A DNA stretch of 16,678 bases, taken from O2-02-FULL-42-9 sp038043025. Its GTDB lineage: Bacteria > Pseudomonadota > Gammaproteobacteria > UBA12402. Shown piece by piece: positions 1 to 6,891 of the stretch (position 1 is its first letter; each line of letters starts with the position of its first letter). The stretch spans positions 1 to 16,678 of the forward strand of contig JBBTCW010000066.1 of NCBI GenBank assembly GCA_038043025.1. The letters run 5' to 3'. The position numbers and the translations under genes are program-made. The notes below the pieces were generated by a model, which did not search any database, had not been told where the DNA came from, and was given only the letters and a program-made list of their open reading frames with translations.

Positions 1-17
1 ATGAATCATACAGCCAC

Positions 18-287
18 TTACCGATATTGTTCAAATTTTAATGCGGGAGCCCTGACCGTCCAACTCATCCGCTTTGGTCGGCGCCTTCCGTCTGTTATGC
101 TCTCAGAGCAGTCATCACCATTAGGATCACCACCCTTCAATATCAACTCGTAGTCAAACACTGTGTTTTTGCAAGTGTACTCATTTATCTGAATTGTTCC
201 CTCTGGTGTTGATGCAAACGCAAACCCCATTCCCAAGATACTCGTCGCTACCACACTGACAAAAATTCCCATAAAACGTGATTTCAT
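18..287 (-). CDS. Small secreted protein of unknown function
   Basis: This 89-residue protein begins with a clear Sec signal peptide. It has a basic start (MKSR), a hydrophobic stretch at about residues 7-24, and a likely signal peptidase I site after A-F-A at residue 25. The mature part is about 64 residues with two cysteines (C39, C60) that could form a periplasmic disulfide, and a basic patch RRRPKR at 68-73. A good ribosome binding site (AAGGAG) lies 6 bases upstream of the ATG, which supports both the start and the reality of the gene. I recognise no family. The C-terminal third changes character, from acidic to basic, so a frameshifted or truncated longer protein is possible. Secretion is well supported; the function is unknown. 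Confidence 0.6.
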   Translation of the reverse strand: MKSRFMGIFVSVVATSILGMGFAFASTPEGTIQINEYTCKNTVFDYELILKGGDPNGDDCSESITDGRRRPKRMSWTVRAPALKFEQYR

Positions 288-389
288 ATATTCTCCTTAA
301 AACGCGAACTCCAGATAAACATTATGGAAAGTCTAACCTAAAAACTGCTCAATGCCAACCATGAACGGATATTTCACGCGATTGAACGC

Positions 390-461
390 GTAGGTTGGGC
401 TGAGCTCACGCGAAGCCCAAAAACTTTATTCAACAATGTTGGGCTTGACAGCCCAACCTAC
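390..461. repeat. Palindromic intergenic repeat with two nested hairpins
   Basis: The outer arms GTAGGTTGGGCT (390-401) and AGCCCAACCTAC (450-461) are a perfect 12-base inverted repeat. Inside, each half is itself a hairpin: the left arm can pair with AGCCCAA at 414-420, and TTGGGCT at 439-445 can pair with the right arm. The element is followed by short GGGCTA reiterations (462-487). It looks like a dispersed REP-like or nonautonomous element of a type common in proteobacterial intergenic DNA. It lies in a 325-base gene-free stretch and could also act as a transcription terminator after the toxin gene. Confidence 0.7.
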
Positions 462-489
462 GGGCTACGGGCTATTTTACGGGCTATTT

Positions 490-610
490 ATGGTTGAAAA
501 ACAAGGTAACTGTAGTGCAAAAATGGCTGAAAAACAATGTAATTGTAAATATTCATGGTCGTTTAACAATGAAAATTGCCGATAATCATGGTCGAAAAAC
601 AAGCAATAAG
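490..610. repeat. Four degenerate repeats with a 33-base period
   Basis: Units begin at 490, 523, 555 and 588, each with ATGG(T/C)(T/C)G, usually followed by AAAAACAA. The spacing is 33, 32 and 33 bases. The first two units are the most alike (ATGGTTGAAAAACAA and ATGGCTGAAAAACAA). They are contiguous and degenerate, with no unique spacers between conserved repeats, so this is not a CRISPR array. The last unit ends at the toxin stop codon. They could be an old minisatellite or binding-site iterons; nothing here decides between these. Confidence 0.5.
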
Positions 611-612
611 GA

Positions 613-993
613 TCAATTTATAGATCGATCCATGATCCTCGACAAATATTCTTGAATCCGTCTCCGATCCTCATTTTCCTTCTTCCCCTTAAAATAAATT
701 TCAAGATAAACAATTTTCTTGTCCATTTCATGACATGCGTATATTACTCTAATACCACTTTTCACACCTCGGCCTTTAAGCGAACGGCAAGCAAATTTTC
801 GTAATTTATAAATTTTTATCTTCTGATCCTCACTCGCTGTCAATAGCGCAACAGATTTATTGTCAATCTTATTAACATGCATTAATAAAATCGCATTTTT
901 TTCAGCAACCTTAAGATCTTCGGGCAACGTGCGAAATTTTTTAGCTAATTTCGCCAATTCACATTGAAAAATGGCTGTTCGCTCAATCTTCAC
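613..993 (-). CDS. RelE/ParE-superfamily toxin
   Basis: This 126-residue basic protein has the layout of RelE-type mRNA interferases. An N-terminal helix segment (LAKLAKKF, 13-20) is followed by a beta sheet with LRKFACRSLKGRG (64-76) and IRVIYAC (81-87), then a late strand and helix (LEIYFKGKKENEDRRRIQEYL, 97-117, given here as separate blocks: LEIYFKGKKE, NEDRRRIQEYL). Conserved basic residues and Y85 are typical of the catalytic face. The expected role is cleavage of translated mRNA, or gyrase poisoning if it is ParE-like; sequence alone does not decide. It starts at GTG (991-993) with GAGG about 7 bases upstream, and overlaps the antitoxin gene by 11 bases, so the two are translationally coupled. 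The antitoxin-first order fits type II systems. Family assignment is confident, exact target is not. Confidence 0.75.
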   Translation of the reverse strand: MKIERTAIFQCELAKLAKKFRTLPEDLKVAEKNAILLMHVNKIDNKSVALLTASEDQKIKIYKLRKFACRSLKGRGVKSGIRVIYACHEMDKKIVYLEIYFKGKKENEDRRRIQEYLSRIMDRSIN

Positions 994-1768
994 TATATGG
1001 CCTCACGGAGGTTTGCTCGGTTCGATAGAATACAGATTCGTAATCGATCGGCTGGTTCACCTCCGTGGTTAACCAAGGTACATCTTTATGCGAATAATCG
1101 CTCAATTCCTTTGCGGTTTTATCCGATAAACGCATCAACACATCGTCAATCAGTTCTTTTTCAATCGCCGTTAAAACAGACAAGTCCGCTTTTCGATGCG
1201 GCAAATACTTTGTTTGATCATATTTAAAATAATGGCTTTTAACTTCTTCTATTTCATCTTTTTTTTTCATGTCATCAATCACTTTCTTAAATTCAACCGG
1301 CGTTGGTCCAAAATGATTTTTAATATAGGTTGCGCCAATTAATTGCTCTTCATATTTTTCATAAAAATCAAAATCAATAAAATAAAGCAACTTATATAAA
1401 ACGGTCATGCCAACATTCGATTTACTACCTACTTTTTCTAAAATATAAAGCAGCACTTCTTTGAATTTTTTAATGTTGCGTTGTGGAACGTTTATTCGTA
1501 AAGTTGGTTTTTCATTTTGAACAAATTTTTTATCTTTAACAATCGTCACTGAAATCTCTGAGGGTGAGATCTGCCGAATAAAATCATCGATGGAAAGATT
1601 AAATAATGCCGCTAGCTGCTTGGCGTCCTCCAATGATATCTCTCGATTATTATTTTCGATTTGGATATAAGTCGGCCTAGAAAGCTTTAATTTCTTTGCA
1701 ACGTCTTGCTGCGAGAATTTATGTGCTTTCCTAAGCCCTTGTATGTATTGCCCCATTGACGTCATCAT
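983..1768 (-). CDS. Antitoxin: XRE-type HTH plus Panacea (DUF4065) domain
   Basis: This 261-residue protein has two parts. Residues 6-63 form a lambda-repressor-like XRE helix-turn-helix (LRKAHKFSQQDVAKKL, then SRPTYIQIENNNREIS). Residues about 100-235 match the Panacea/DUF4065 (PAD1) antitoxin domain, with LYKLLYFIDFDFYEKY at 124-139, the GATYIKNHFGPTP segment at 145-157 and the late SDYSHKDVPW at 223-232. Panacea domains are known neutralisers of many unrelated toxin families (published as PanA/PanT systems); the HTH should bind DNA and autoregulate the operon. The start is one of two adjacent ATGs (1763-1768) with a weak GGGA element upstream; a third in-frame ATG at 1754-1756 is less likely. 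It is the first gene of a two-gene operon with the RelE-like toxin. Promoter and operator are recorded separately. Confidence 0.85.
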   Translation of the reverse strand: MMTSMGQYIQGLRKAHKFSQQDVAKKLKLSRPTYIQIENNNREISLEDAKQLAALFNLSIDDFIRQISPSEISVTIVKDKKFVQNEKPTLRINVPQRNIKKFKEVLLYILEKVGSKSNVGMTVLYKLLYFIDFDFYEKYEEQLIGATYIKNHFGPTPVEFKKVIDDMKKKDEIEEVKSHYFKYDQTKYLPHRKADLSVLTAIEKELIDDVLMRLSDKTAKELSDYSHKDVPWLTTEVNQPIDYESVFYRTEQTSVRPYSED

Positions 1769-1788
1769 GATGATTTCCCAACCACTAT

Positions 1789-1808
1789 ATATCTACCATT
1801 ATAGATAT
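1789..1808. promoter_or_regulatory. Palindromic operator over the -10 box of the toxin-antitoxin operon
   Basis: ATATCTA (1789-1795) and TAGATAT (1802-1808) are perfect 7-base inverted arms around a 6-base spacer. The same half-site TAGATAT recurs at 1851-1857, upstream of the -35 box. The palindrome encloses the whole -10 box, so binding by the XRE domain of the downstream antitoxin would block RNA polymerase. The assignment to this antitoxin is inference from position and from how type II systems work. Confidence 0.6.
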
Positions 1809-1825
1809 GTCAGGATTTTTGTCAA
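1798..1825 (-). promoter_or_regulatory. Sigma-70 promoter of the toxin-antitoxin operon
   Basis: Read on the minus strand, a perfect TTGACA (1820-1825) is followed by a 16-base spacer and a perfect TATAAT (1798-1803). The antitoxin ATG lies 29 bases downstream of the -10 box, leaving a 5' leader of roughly 20 bases. Full-consensus hexamers imply strong basal transcription held down by the overlapping operator. Confidence 0.75.
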
Positions 1826-1920
1826 TATATAAGTCAAATATTTTTACATTTAGATATGGAAAAAAAACGCCAATACATGGACTGAAAATCCCTCTGACCA
1901 CCAGCTTTTTTCTTAATTCA

Positions 1921-2033
1921 TCATTCGCCATTCATGGCGTCTAACACAATATGCGCATGATGTTGCACTAAAAATCTCTTAAAACCTGCGCCATTACTGG
2001 AGCGTAAATATCTTGTCCATGAAAATCTGGGAG
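1921..2033 (-). pseudogene. Possible decayed 3' end of a protein gene, frame broken at a T run
   Basis: Between the helicase stop and the toxin-antitoxin promoter, the minus strand reads protein-like residues LPDFHGQDIYAPVMAQVLRDF until a TAG that follows a five-T run, written here as one block of 21 split for clarity: LPDFHGQDIY then APVMAQVLRDF. Adding one T to that run continues the reading as LVQHHAHIVLDAMNGE and a stop at 1921-1923. The joined piece is about 37 residues. FHGQDIYAPV resembles the FHGRDIFAPV motif of SAM hydroxide adenosyltransferases; a C-terminal alpha/beta-hydrolase helix after the catalytic His is another reading. It is too short to assign, has no start, and could be chance. 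Confidence 0.25.
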
Positions 2034-2044
2034 TCAGGAAAGCA

Positions 2045-5000
2045 CTAAATTAATTGGGCTAAATCATCGAAATATGGATATGATTTCCAGCTAGATTTAT
2101 CACCAATGACATAAAGACGTTGTTTTGCCCTACTAACAGCAACATTAAGCAAATTAGGTTTTTGCGATGCCCACTTTTTTGCACCTTGTTTTTTTGGATT
2201 TCCACCCAGAATCAAGATAACAACTTTGCCTTCTTTCCCTTGCGTGGTGTGAATTGTGCCAACATTTAGTGTACTTAGACGTTCGTTTTTATTACGAAGC
2301 TTATACAACTCTTCAACCACTTGTCGAAATGGTGAAATAACAAAAATTTCATCAGGGGTGATCCCACTGGCAAGCAACAGATCAATCAGCAAACAAACTT
2401 GTGCGAGTTCTTCAGGAATAAAATGGCCGTCCGCTTGAATGCTTGAAACATCTCTCCATTCTGACGGTGGCAGCGCTATGTCGGCCTTTTTCGATAATCC
2501 GTGTACCATAAAATTATCATAAGCGATTTTATTAACGATGGAAAACATTGGATCCTCACAGCGGCGGTGTACGCGCAGAGGTGAACCGACCCAAAGTTTA
2601 TTCTCACCATATGGTAGATAGGTGCCATATGGTGTGACGCTATCAGCAAGCATTTGTACTGACGACCTAGAAGGTAACCACTTTTCATCTATCTTAAAAT
2701 GCTTACGCAAAGATTGTTGTGCAGTGAAAGGAAGCGGAACAATGGGTTCAAGCTGCAAAGGGTCACCAACAACAACAACTTTTTTTGAACGCCAAATACT
2801 ACCCACTGCTGATTGAGGTGTTGCTTGGCCAGCCTCGTCGATCAATAGCCAACCAATTTCTTCTGAATCTAAGTGTTTAAATAACCTATCGAATGAAGCA
2901 AATGTTGTTGATATGACAGGTATGATAAAAAACAATGTTTGCCAAGCGGCTAATAAGGCAGATTTTGGCGCGTCATGTGGCACGCTACCTTCTAGGATAT
3001 CCATGGTGGCTTGTAAATTTTTTCTGAAAATGTCAGCGTTTTTTAAGATAAAAGCTTTATGTAAATTCATAGCTTCCAGAAAAACTGCTGCTCGAGCTTT
3101 ATTCCAATCCTCATCTGCCCAAGGGGAGGTCAACTCTTTTTTATTTTCATCTTCTAGCCAAGCGGTAATATCAGGAAGGTTATGAATTTTTGTGTAAGAT
3201 TGAAGAGAGGAGTTTAAATTTTGCAATTGAGTAGCAATGCCTTCGAGTAAGCCTGAAATTTGATTACGCTCTTTTTCAAGCGCTTTTATTAGTTTTTCAA
3301 TATTATATGATTCTTTTATATGAACATCCATTGATTGCTTTATCTGCCAATATTCTTCTTGTAAAAGTTTATCTTTTTGCGCCCATGTTTTATAGGCTGA
3401 CCTACGAATAAGAAGGGCTTCAAGCAAGCCCGGCTTAAATTGCTGGTGTTTTAAGCGCTCTTTTTCAATACTCCCTAGTTTCTGGCAAAGCCCCTTTAAA
3501 TCACAATCCGAATCTAGCTTTGCTTTTTCTTTCATCTTCGATTCAATCTCTATCTTGAGTATTCCTTTTTTTGATGAAAGATCTTTTTCTTCTTGTTGTA
3601 GCTTGGAAATATCAACGATAATGTTGTAGGTATCTTCTTTGGTTTTTCGTATTTTCTCCTCCTTATTTAAAACCGCCCTGAATTGCCGAACAGCATTTTC
3701 CCAGTTAATAGATGCAGGGTTCTTTTGTTCTGATTTCAACAATTGAAGAAAAGGCATATACTTTATGCCTTGATTTTCCTTTTTACCATACCAAAAATCA
3801 CTAACAAACTTATTTCTATTTTGTTTATTGCCCAACCTTGCCGCCATTAACGCCCAGCTTTCTTTTCCGATTAAGGCTTCAGATAGAGAAGCGAAATAAT
3901 CGCTTATGTCACGCCAAGAGGGATCAATTGCATCAATTCCCGGGATTTCTAATGTGATATTTTCCACAGCGCCATTGTTATTTGATGCCGCTACTATACT
4001 AAAATGAGCAAACTCTTTTGGCCATATTGCAACTGATCGCTGATAATTGGCTGATTTCCACCCAGTCTTAATAGCAGAAAATACATTACCCGGGCTCTTA
4101 TAATTAACCAAGCAAGTTGCACGTTTTACGATAATTTCGGCAATAAGATCTCGGAGCAACGTTGTTTTACCTGTTCCAGGTGGACCGTTAACAGCAAAAA
4201 TACCGCTGTTTTCTTTATCAAAAGAATTAAAAATAGCGTTAACAGCGAATTGTTGACTAAGAACAAGTGGATAGTGTGATGGCGTTGGCCATTTGCCGTG
4301 CGGAAAGCGAGCGGGACTTAATGTCTTAAAAACCGCATCTAACTCGTGTCGAACGTCGCAATAACTTTGAGTATCTGTTTCAATCGCAAGGTATTTTCGC
4401 AAAGCACTACCATAATCATTTTTCTTAACAGCTTTTTTTACTTTTTCTATATCCTTTAAGAAGAAACTATTAAGAAAATCTGTTTCATTGACCTCATAAG
4501 TGTTTTTAGAACCACGCCGAACACTCTGGATCCTGATTTGTAGATTGTTTTCATCAAAACCAAATTTTAATTTCTTTAAGAGTACTTGCGTTAAATCAAA
4601 TAGACCGCCACTCGTTAGCCGCCTTCCCACATAGCAGTCATTTTCTTGAAGCTCCCGACCTTCCTCATCGTCTTCTTCAAGCTTACAGCACGACATAAAA
4701 TCTTGTTTCAATGTATCTTGTATATTTTCGAAATCATTTAACCAATCTAACTTTGATGATGGAATGTTTTCCAGATGGGCTAACACCCAAGCATTGGTAG
4801 ATAAAATAAAGCTCTCGAAGAATGGGCGGCCAGTATCAGACAGAGAAAATGCAAAAACACAGTTTTTAGTATCAATACGCTCATCAATACTAAGCTCGTC
4901 TTTGCCAAAAACATTTTCAACAATATCCGTAATTCTACTATAAGGATATAGTGCACAATAGACTGTATATTGCCATGTTAAATTAGAAGGCAAATCACGC

Positions 5001-5155
5001 GAGGCAAGCGAATAATTTATATCCCAAGGCACCAATTCATTTTTATTAATCTCATGAACTGGGCAGCCTGCTCTTGGATTAATATCGGGTATCTTTTGAG
5101 GGGAGAAATACTCAACGGCTTGCCAATATTCTAAAATTTTCTCGAGGTGGCTCAT
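2045..5155 (-). CDS. Large SF1 (COG1112, DNA2/NAM7-like) helicase
   Basis: This protein of 1036 residues, from the chosen start, has all the main superfamily 1 helicase motifs. They are Walker A GPPGTGKTT (324-332), Walker B/DEAG box LLIDEAGQA (770-778), motif III VVVGDPLQLEP (794-804), ISPFRQ (940-945), motif V VGTIHTTQGKEG (965-976) and motif VI NVAVSRAKQRLYVIGD (1004-1019). A charged, probably coiled-coil segment (about 495-665) is inserted between motifs I and II. The roughly 300-residue N-terminus matches nothing I can name. It should be a cytosolic ATP-dependent nucleic-acid helicase or translocase. COG1112 enzymes occur in housekeeping roles and in phage defence (for example Mokosh); no nuclease domain is visible here. 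I chose ATG 5153-5155, with AAAGGA about 9 bases upstream, over ATG 5201-5203, which has only a weak AGAGA and overlaps the beta-lactamase gene by 44 bases. It begins 4 bases after the beta-lactamase stop, so the two are likely cotranscribed. Confidence 0.85.
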   Translation of the reverse strand: MSHLEKILEYWQAVEYFSPQKIPDINPRAGCPVHEINKNELVPWDINYSLASRDLPSNLTWQYTVYCALYPYSRITDIVENVFGKDELSIDERIDTKNCVFAFSLSDTGRPFFESFILSTNAWVLAHLENIPSSKLDWLNDFENIQDTLKQDFMSCCKLEEDDEEGRELQENDCYVGRRLTSGGLFDLTQVLLKKLKFGFDENNLQIRIQSVRRGSKNTYEVNETDFLNSFFLKDIEKVKKAVKKNDYGSALRKYLAIETDTQSYCDVRHELDAVFKTLSPARFPHGKWPTPSHYPLVLSQQFAVNAIFNSFDKENSGIFAVNGPPGTGKTTLLRDLIAEIIVKRATCLVNYKSPGNVFSAIKTGWKSANYQRSVAIWPKEFAHFSIVAASNNNGAVENITLEIPGIDAIDPSWRDISDYFASLSEALIGKESWALMAARLGNKQNRNKFVSDFWYGKKENQGIKYMPFLQLLKSEQKNPASINWENAVRQFRAVLNKEEKIRKTKEDTYNIIVDISKLQQEEKDLSSKKGILKIEIESKMKEKAKLDSDCDLKGLCQKLGSIEKERLKHQQFKPGLLEALLIRRSAYKTWAQKDKLLQEEYWQIKQSMDVHIKESYNIEKLIKALEKERNQISGLLEGIATQLQNLNSSLQSYTKIHNLPDITAWLEDENKKELTSPWADEDWNKARAAVFLEAMNLHKAFILKNADIFRKNLQATMDILEGSVPHDAPKSALLAAWQTLFFIIPVISTTFASFDRLFKHLDSEEIGWLLIDEAGQATPQSAVGSIWRSKKVVVVGDPLQLEPIVPLPFTAQQSLRKHFKIDEKWLPSRSSVQMLADSVTPYGTYLPYGENKLWVGSPLRVHRRCEDPMFSIVNKIAYDNFMVHGLSKKADIALPPSEWRDVSSIQADGHFIPEELAQVCLLIDLLLASGITPDEIFVISPFRQVVEELYKLRNKNERLSTLNVGTIHTTQGKEGKVVILILGGNPKKQGAKKWASQKPNLLNVAVSRAKQRLYVIGDKSSWKSYPYFDDLAQLI

Positions 5156-5159
5156 TAGT

Positions 5160-5978
5160 CTATGTCCTTTTTCTACTATTTCTCTGAATAAAGTTTTTTG
5201 CATATTCTCTTGCAGTTAGCCCCGTGATGTTTTTATCCACGACAACATTAGCAAAAACAAACGTTTGGTCATTTCGCGTCAACCAGCCAACAAACCATCC
5301 GACAGGCTTGTTTTCATTAAATGTGCCATCCAGATTTTTCAGGAATCCCATGCCGGTTTTTCCATATAAATCCCAACCGTTATTTAGTTTTTCTATAAAC
5401 AAAATTCGTTGAGTCATATCGTATGAATGGCTCGATAAGGGAAATTTCTTTGTTAAAAATTTTTGTAAAAAAGAAACTTGTTCAGAGGGAGAAATTTTTA
5501 ATGAGGAACTTAACCACGACATGGTTAATCCATTTTTTTTGAGCGGATCACCCAAAAGATTTTGATTGCCGTAGTTCAGCAGGTGGACATAATACTGAAA
5601 TTTCTTTATTCCTAATTTTCGCGTCAAAACTTGAGAATACCAAACGCAAGAATCTTTAATCCACGTGGTTGGGTTGTGGGGTTGCTTCCAAGAAGAAATC
5701 CATGATGGATATTTTTCGTTATATTTCCACTCTGGTATTTTTGCATCTTTCAATATACCAGCATCATATCCCATTAAGCTTAGTGCAATTTTAAAGGTTG
5801 AGGATGGTGATAGCCGTGTCTGACAAATATCGCCTTCCTGATGAATGATTTTTCCAGATTTTAAATCAGCCATAATAAAGCAACGCTGCGGTTGAGCCTG
5901 TGCCAATAGGTTTGAGCACAATAACAAAATTGTTATGAGGATATATGCCGAACTTTTAAGTGCATTTTTTATTTTCAT
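5160..5978 (-). CDS. Class D (OXA-type) beta-lactamase
   Basis: This 272-residue periplasmic serine hydrolase has the full class D signature. It shows STFK (S60 nucleophile, K63 the lysine normally carboxylated), SCV (110-112), YGN (136-138), the omega-loop segment SWLSSSLKISPSEQ with W155, and KTG (207-209). A signal peptide spans residues 1-28 (MKIKNALKSS, a long hydrophobic run, then AQA before Q29). It should hydrolyse beta-lactams by an acyl-enzyme route; spectrum cannot be read from the motifs. The ATG at 5976-5978 gives a normal signal peptide and family-typical length. AGGAGG lies 14 bases upstream, rather far. A GTG at 6027-6029 overlapping the nitrilase stop (GTGA) would add 17 residues that spoil the signal peptide and has no good ribosome binding site. 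A PBP-like regulatory sensor such as BlaR is excluded by length and lack of a membrane module. Confidence 0.92.
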   Translation of the reverse strand: MKIKNALKSSAYILITILLLCSNLLAQAQPQRCFIMADLKSGKIIHQEGDICQTRLSPSSTFKIALSLMGYDAGILKDAKIPEWKYNEKYPSWISSWKQPHNPTTWIKDSCVWYSQVLTRKLGIKKFQYYVHLLNYGNQNLLGDPLKKNGLTMSWLSSSLKISPSEQVSFLQKFLTKKFPLSSHSYDMTQRILFIEKLNNGWDLYGKTGMGFLKNLDGTFNENKPVGWFVGWLTRNDQTFVFANVVVDKNITGLTAREYAKNFIQRNSRKRT

Positions 5979-6025
5979 ATAAATATTCAAGCCCTCCTGG
6001 TTGTAGCGTTTTTTCGATGAAAGAC

Positions 6026-6820
6026 TCACTTTTCAAGCAACTGCCGATAACACTTCGGCTTGCGACAAGCCTTGCCCCAAGGTTCGCGGGCACGATAAGC
6101 ACGTAACGCCTCTAAATCAAATTCTGCGATCACAATCTCCTCACGCTCATCGCCTTCGATAATCAATTGATCGCGTGACCGCCCATCTTTTTTATCAAAC
6201 GCCATGCCATCAAATGCTATCGAATGCCCATTCGCTTTCGGCGGCGCATAATTCGTAACAGCGATGCCTACCATATTTTCAAACGCGCGTGATCGTAATT
6301 GCGCAATTCGATTTTGCTCCAATTCACAGGCATTCGGGACTAAAATAACTTCCGCCCCCTTTAACATTAAAACGCGCGCGCTCTCCGGAAATTCGCGATC
6401 ATAACAAATCATCGCGCCAATTTTTACATTACCTTGTTTTGTATCCAAATCACAAACAAAAAAATCATTGCCAGATATCAATTCAGATTCAACAGAAAAA
6501 TCACACGTATGCACTTTTGCATACGTTAACATAATTTCGCCATGCCGATCAATTAATGAAACGGTATTGCGCAAGTTTTTTTCTAAATACGTGATCGCAA
6601 TCGCCATATTTAAATCTTTAGCAAGATTTTGATAATGCAAAATAAACGCAGATTGTTGATCAATCGCGCACTCTTTCCAATTTCCTTCAAATGTATAGCC
6701 AATATTCCACATCTCTGGAAACAGCGCGATGTCTGCGCCCATTTCACGCGCTTGGCGACAAAAATCTTCGCCTTGACCTAATTCACCTGCGTGCATCTGT
6801 AATAAAGCAATTTTTAACAT
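6026..6820 (-). CDS. Nitrilase-superfamily carbon-nitrogen hydrolase
   Basis: This 264-residue cytosolic hydrolase carries the Glu-Lys-Cys triad of the nitrilase superfamily: E36 in ALFPEMW, K102 in TYAKVHTCDF, and C139 in GAMICYDREFPES. The conserved SRAFEN segment (177-182) is also present. These enzymes cleave amide or nitrile C-N bonds, for example omega-amidases and N-carbamoyl hydrolases; the substrate cannot be told here. The start is the ATG at 6818-6820, with a strong AAGGAG 7 bases upstream; a reading from 6865 would add 15 residues without support. It is the first gene of a minus-strand run with the beta-lactamase (47 bases downstream) and the helicase, and is divergent from the MFS gene, 71 bases away. 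Confidence 0.88.
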   Translation of the reverse strand: MLKIALLQMHAGELGQGEDFCRQAREMGADIALFPEMWNIGYTFEGNWKECAIDQQSAFILHYQNLAKDLNMAIAITYLEKNLRNTVSLIDRHGEIMLTYAKVHTCDFSVESELISGNDFFVCDLDTKQGNVKIGAMICYDREFPESARVLMLKGAEVILVPNACELEQNRIAQLRSRAFENMVGIAVTNYAPPKANGHSIAFDGMAFDKKDGRSRDQLIIEGDEREEIVIAEFDLEALRAYRAREPWGKACRKPKCYRQLLEK

Positions 6821-6830
6821 GCGATTCTCC

Positions 6831-6860
6831 TTGGTATCAGCGTATAGTTTACGATATAAT
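6831..6860 (+). promoter_or_regulatory. Putative sigma-70 promoter of the MFS gene
   Basis: TTGGTA (6831-6836), an 18-base spacer and a perfect TATAAT (6855-6860) lie 31 bases before the MFS start codon in the 71-base divergent gap. The -35 hexamer overlaps the nitrilase ribosome binding site. Confidence 0.45.
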
Positions 6861-6891
6861 TCCAAAAAAGCTATAAGAGAGGACTTGATCC

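Noticed and set aside
490..585. A 31-codon open frame with four cysteines across the 33-base repeats
   Set aside because: It has no ribosome binding site and its sequence is explained by the repeats; too weak to call a gene.
964..1227. 87-codon plus-strand frame across the antitoxin gene end
   Set aside because: Antisense to the toxin-antitoxin genes, whose domains are recognisable on the other strand.
2913..3185. 90-codon plus-strand frame within the helicase
   Set aside because: Antisense shadow of a conserved helicase region, without ribosome binding site.
5979..6029. GTG start of the beta-lactamase overlapping the nitrilase stop
   Set aside because: It would add 17 hydrophilic residues before the signal peptide and has no good ribosome binding site.
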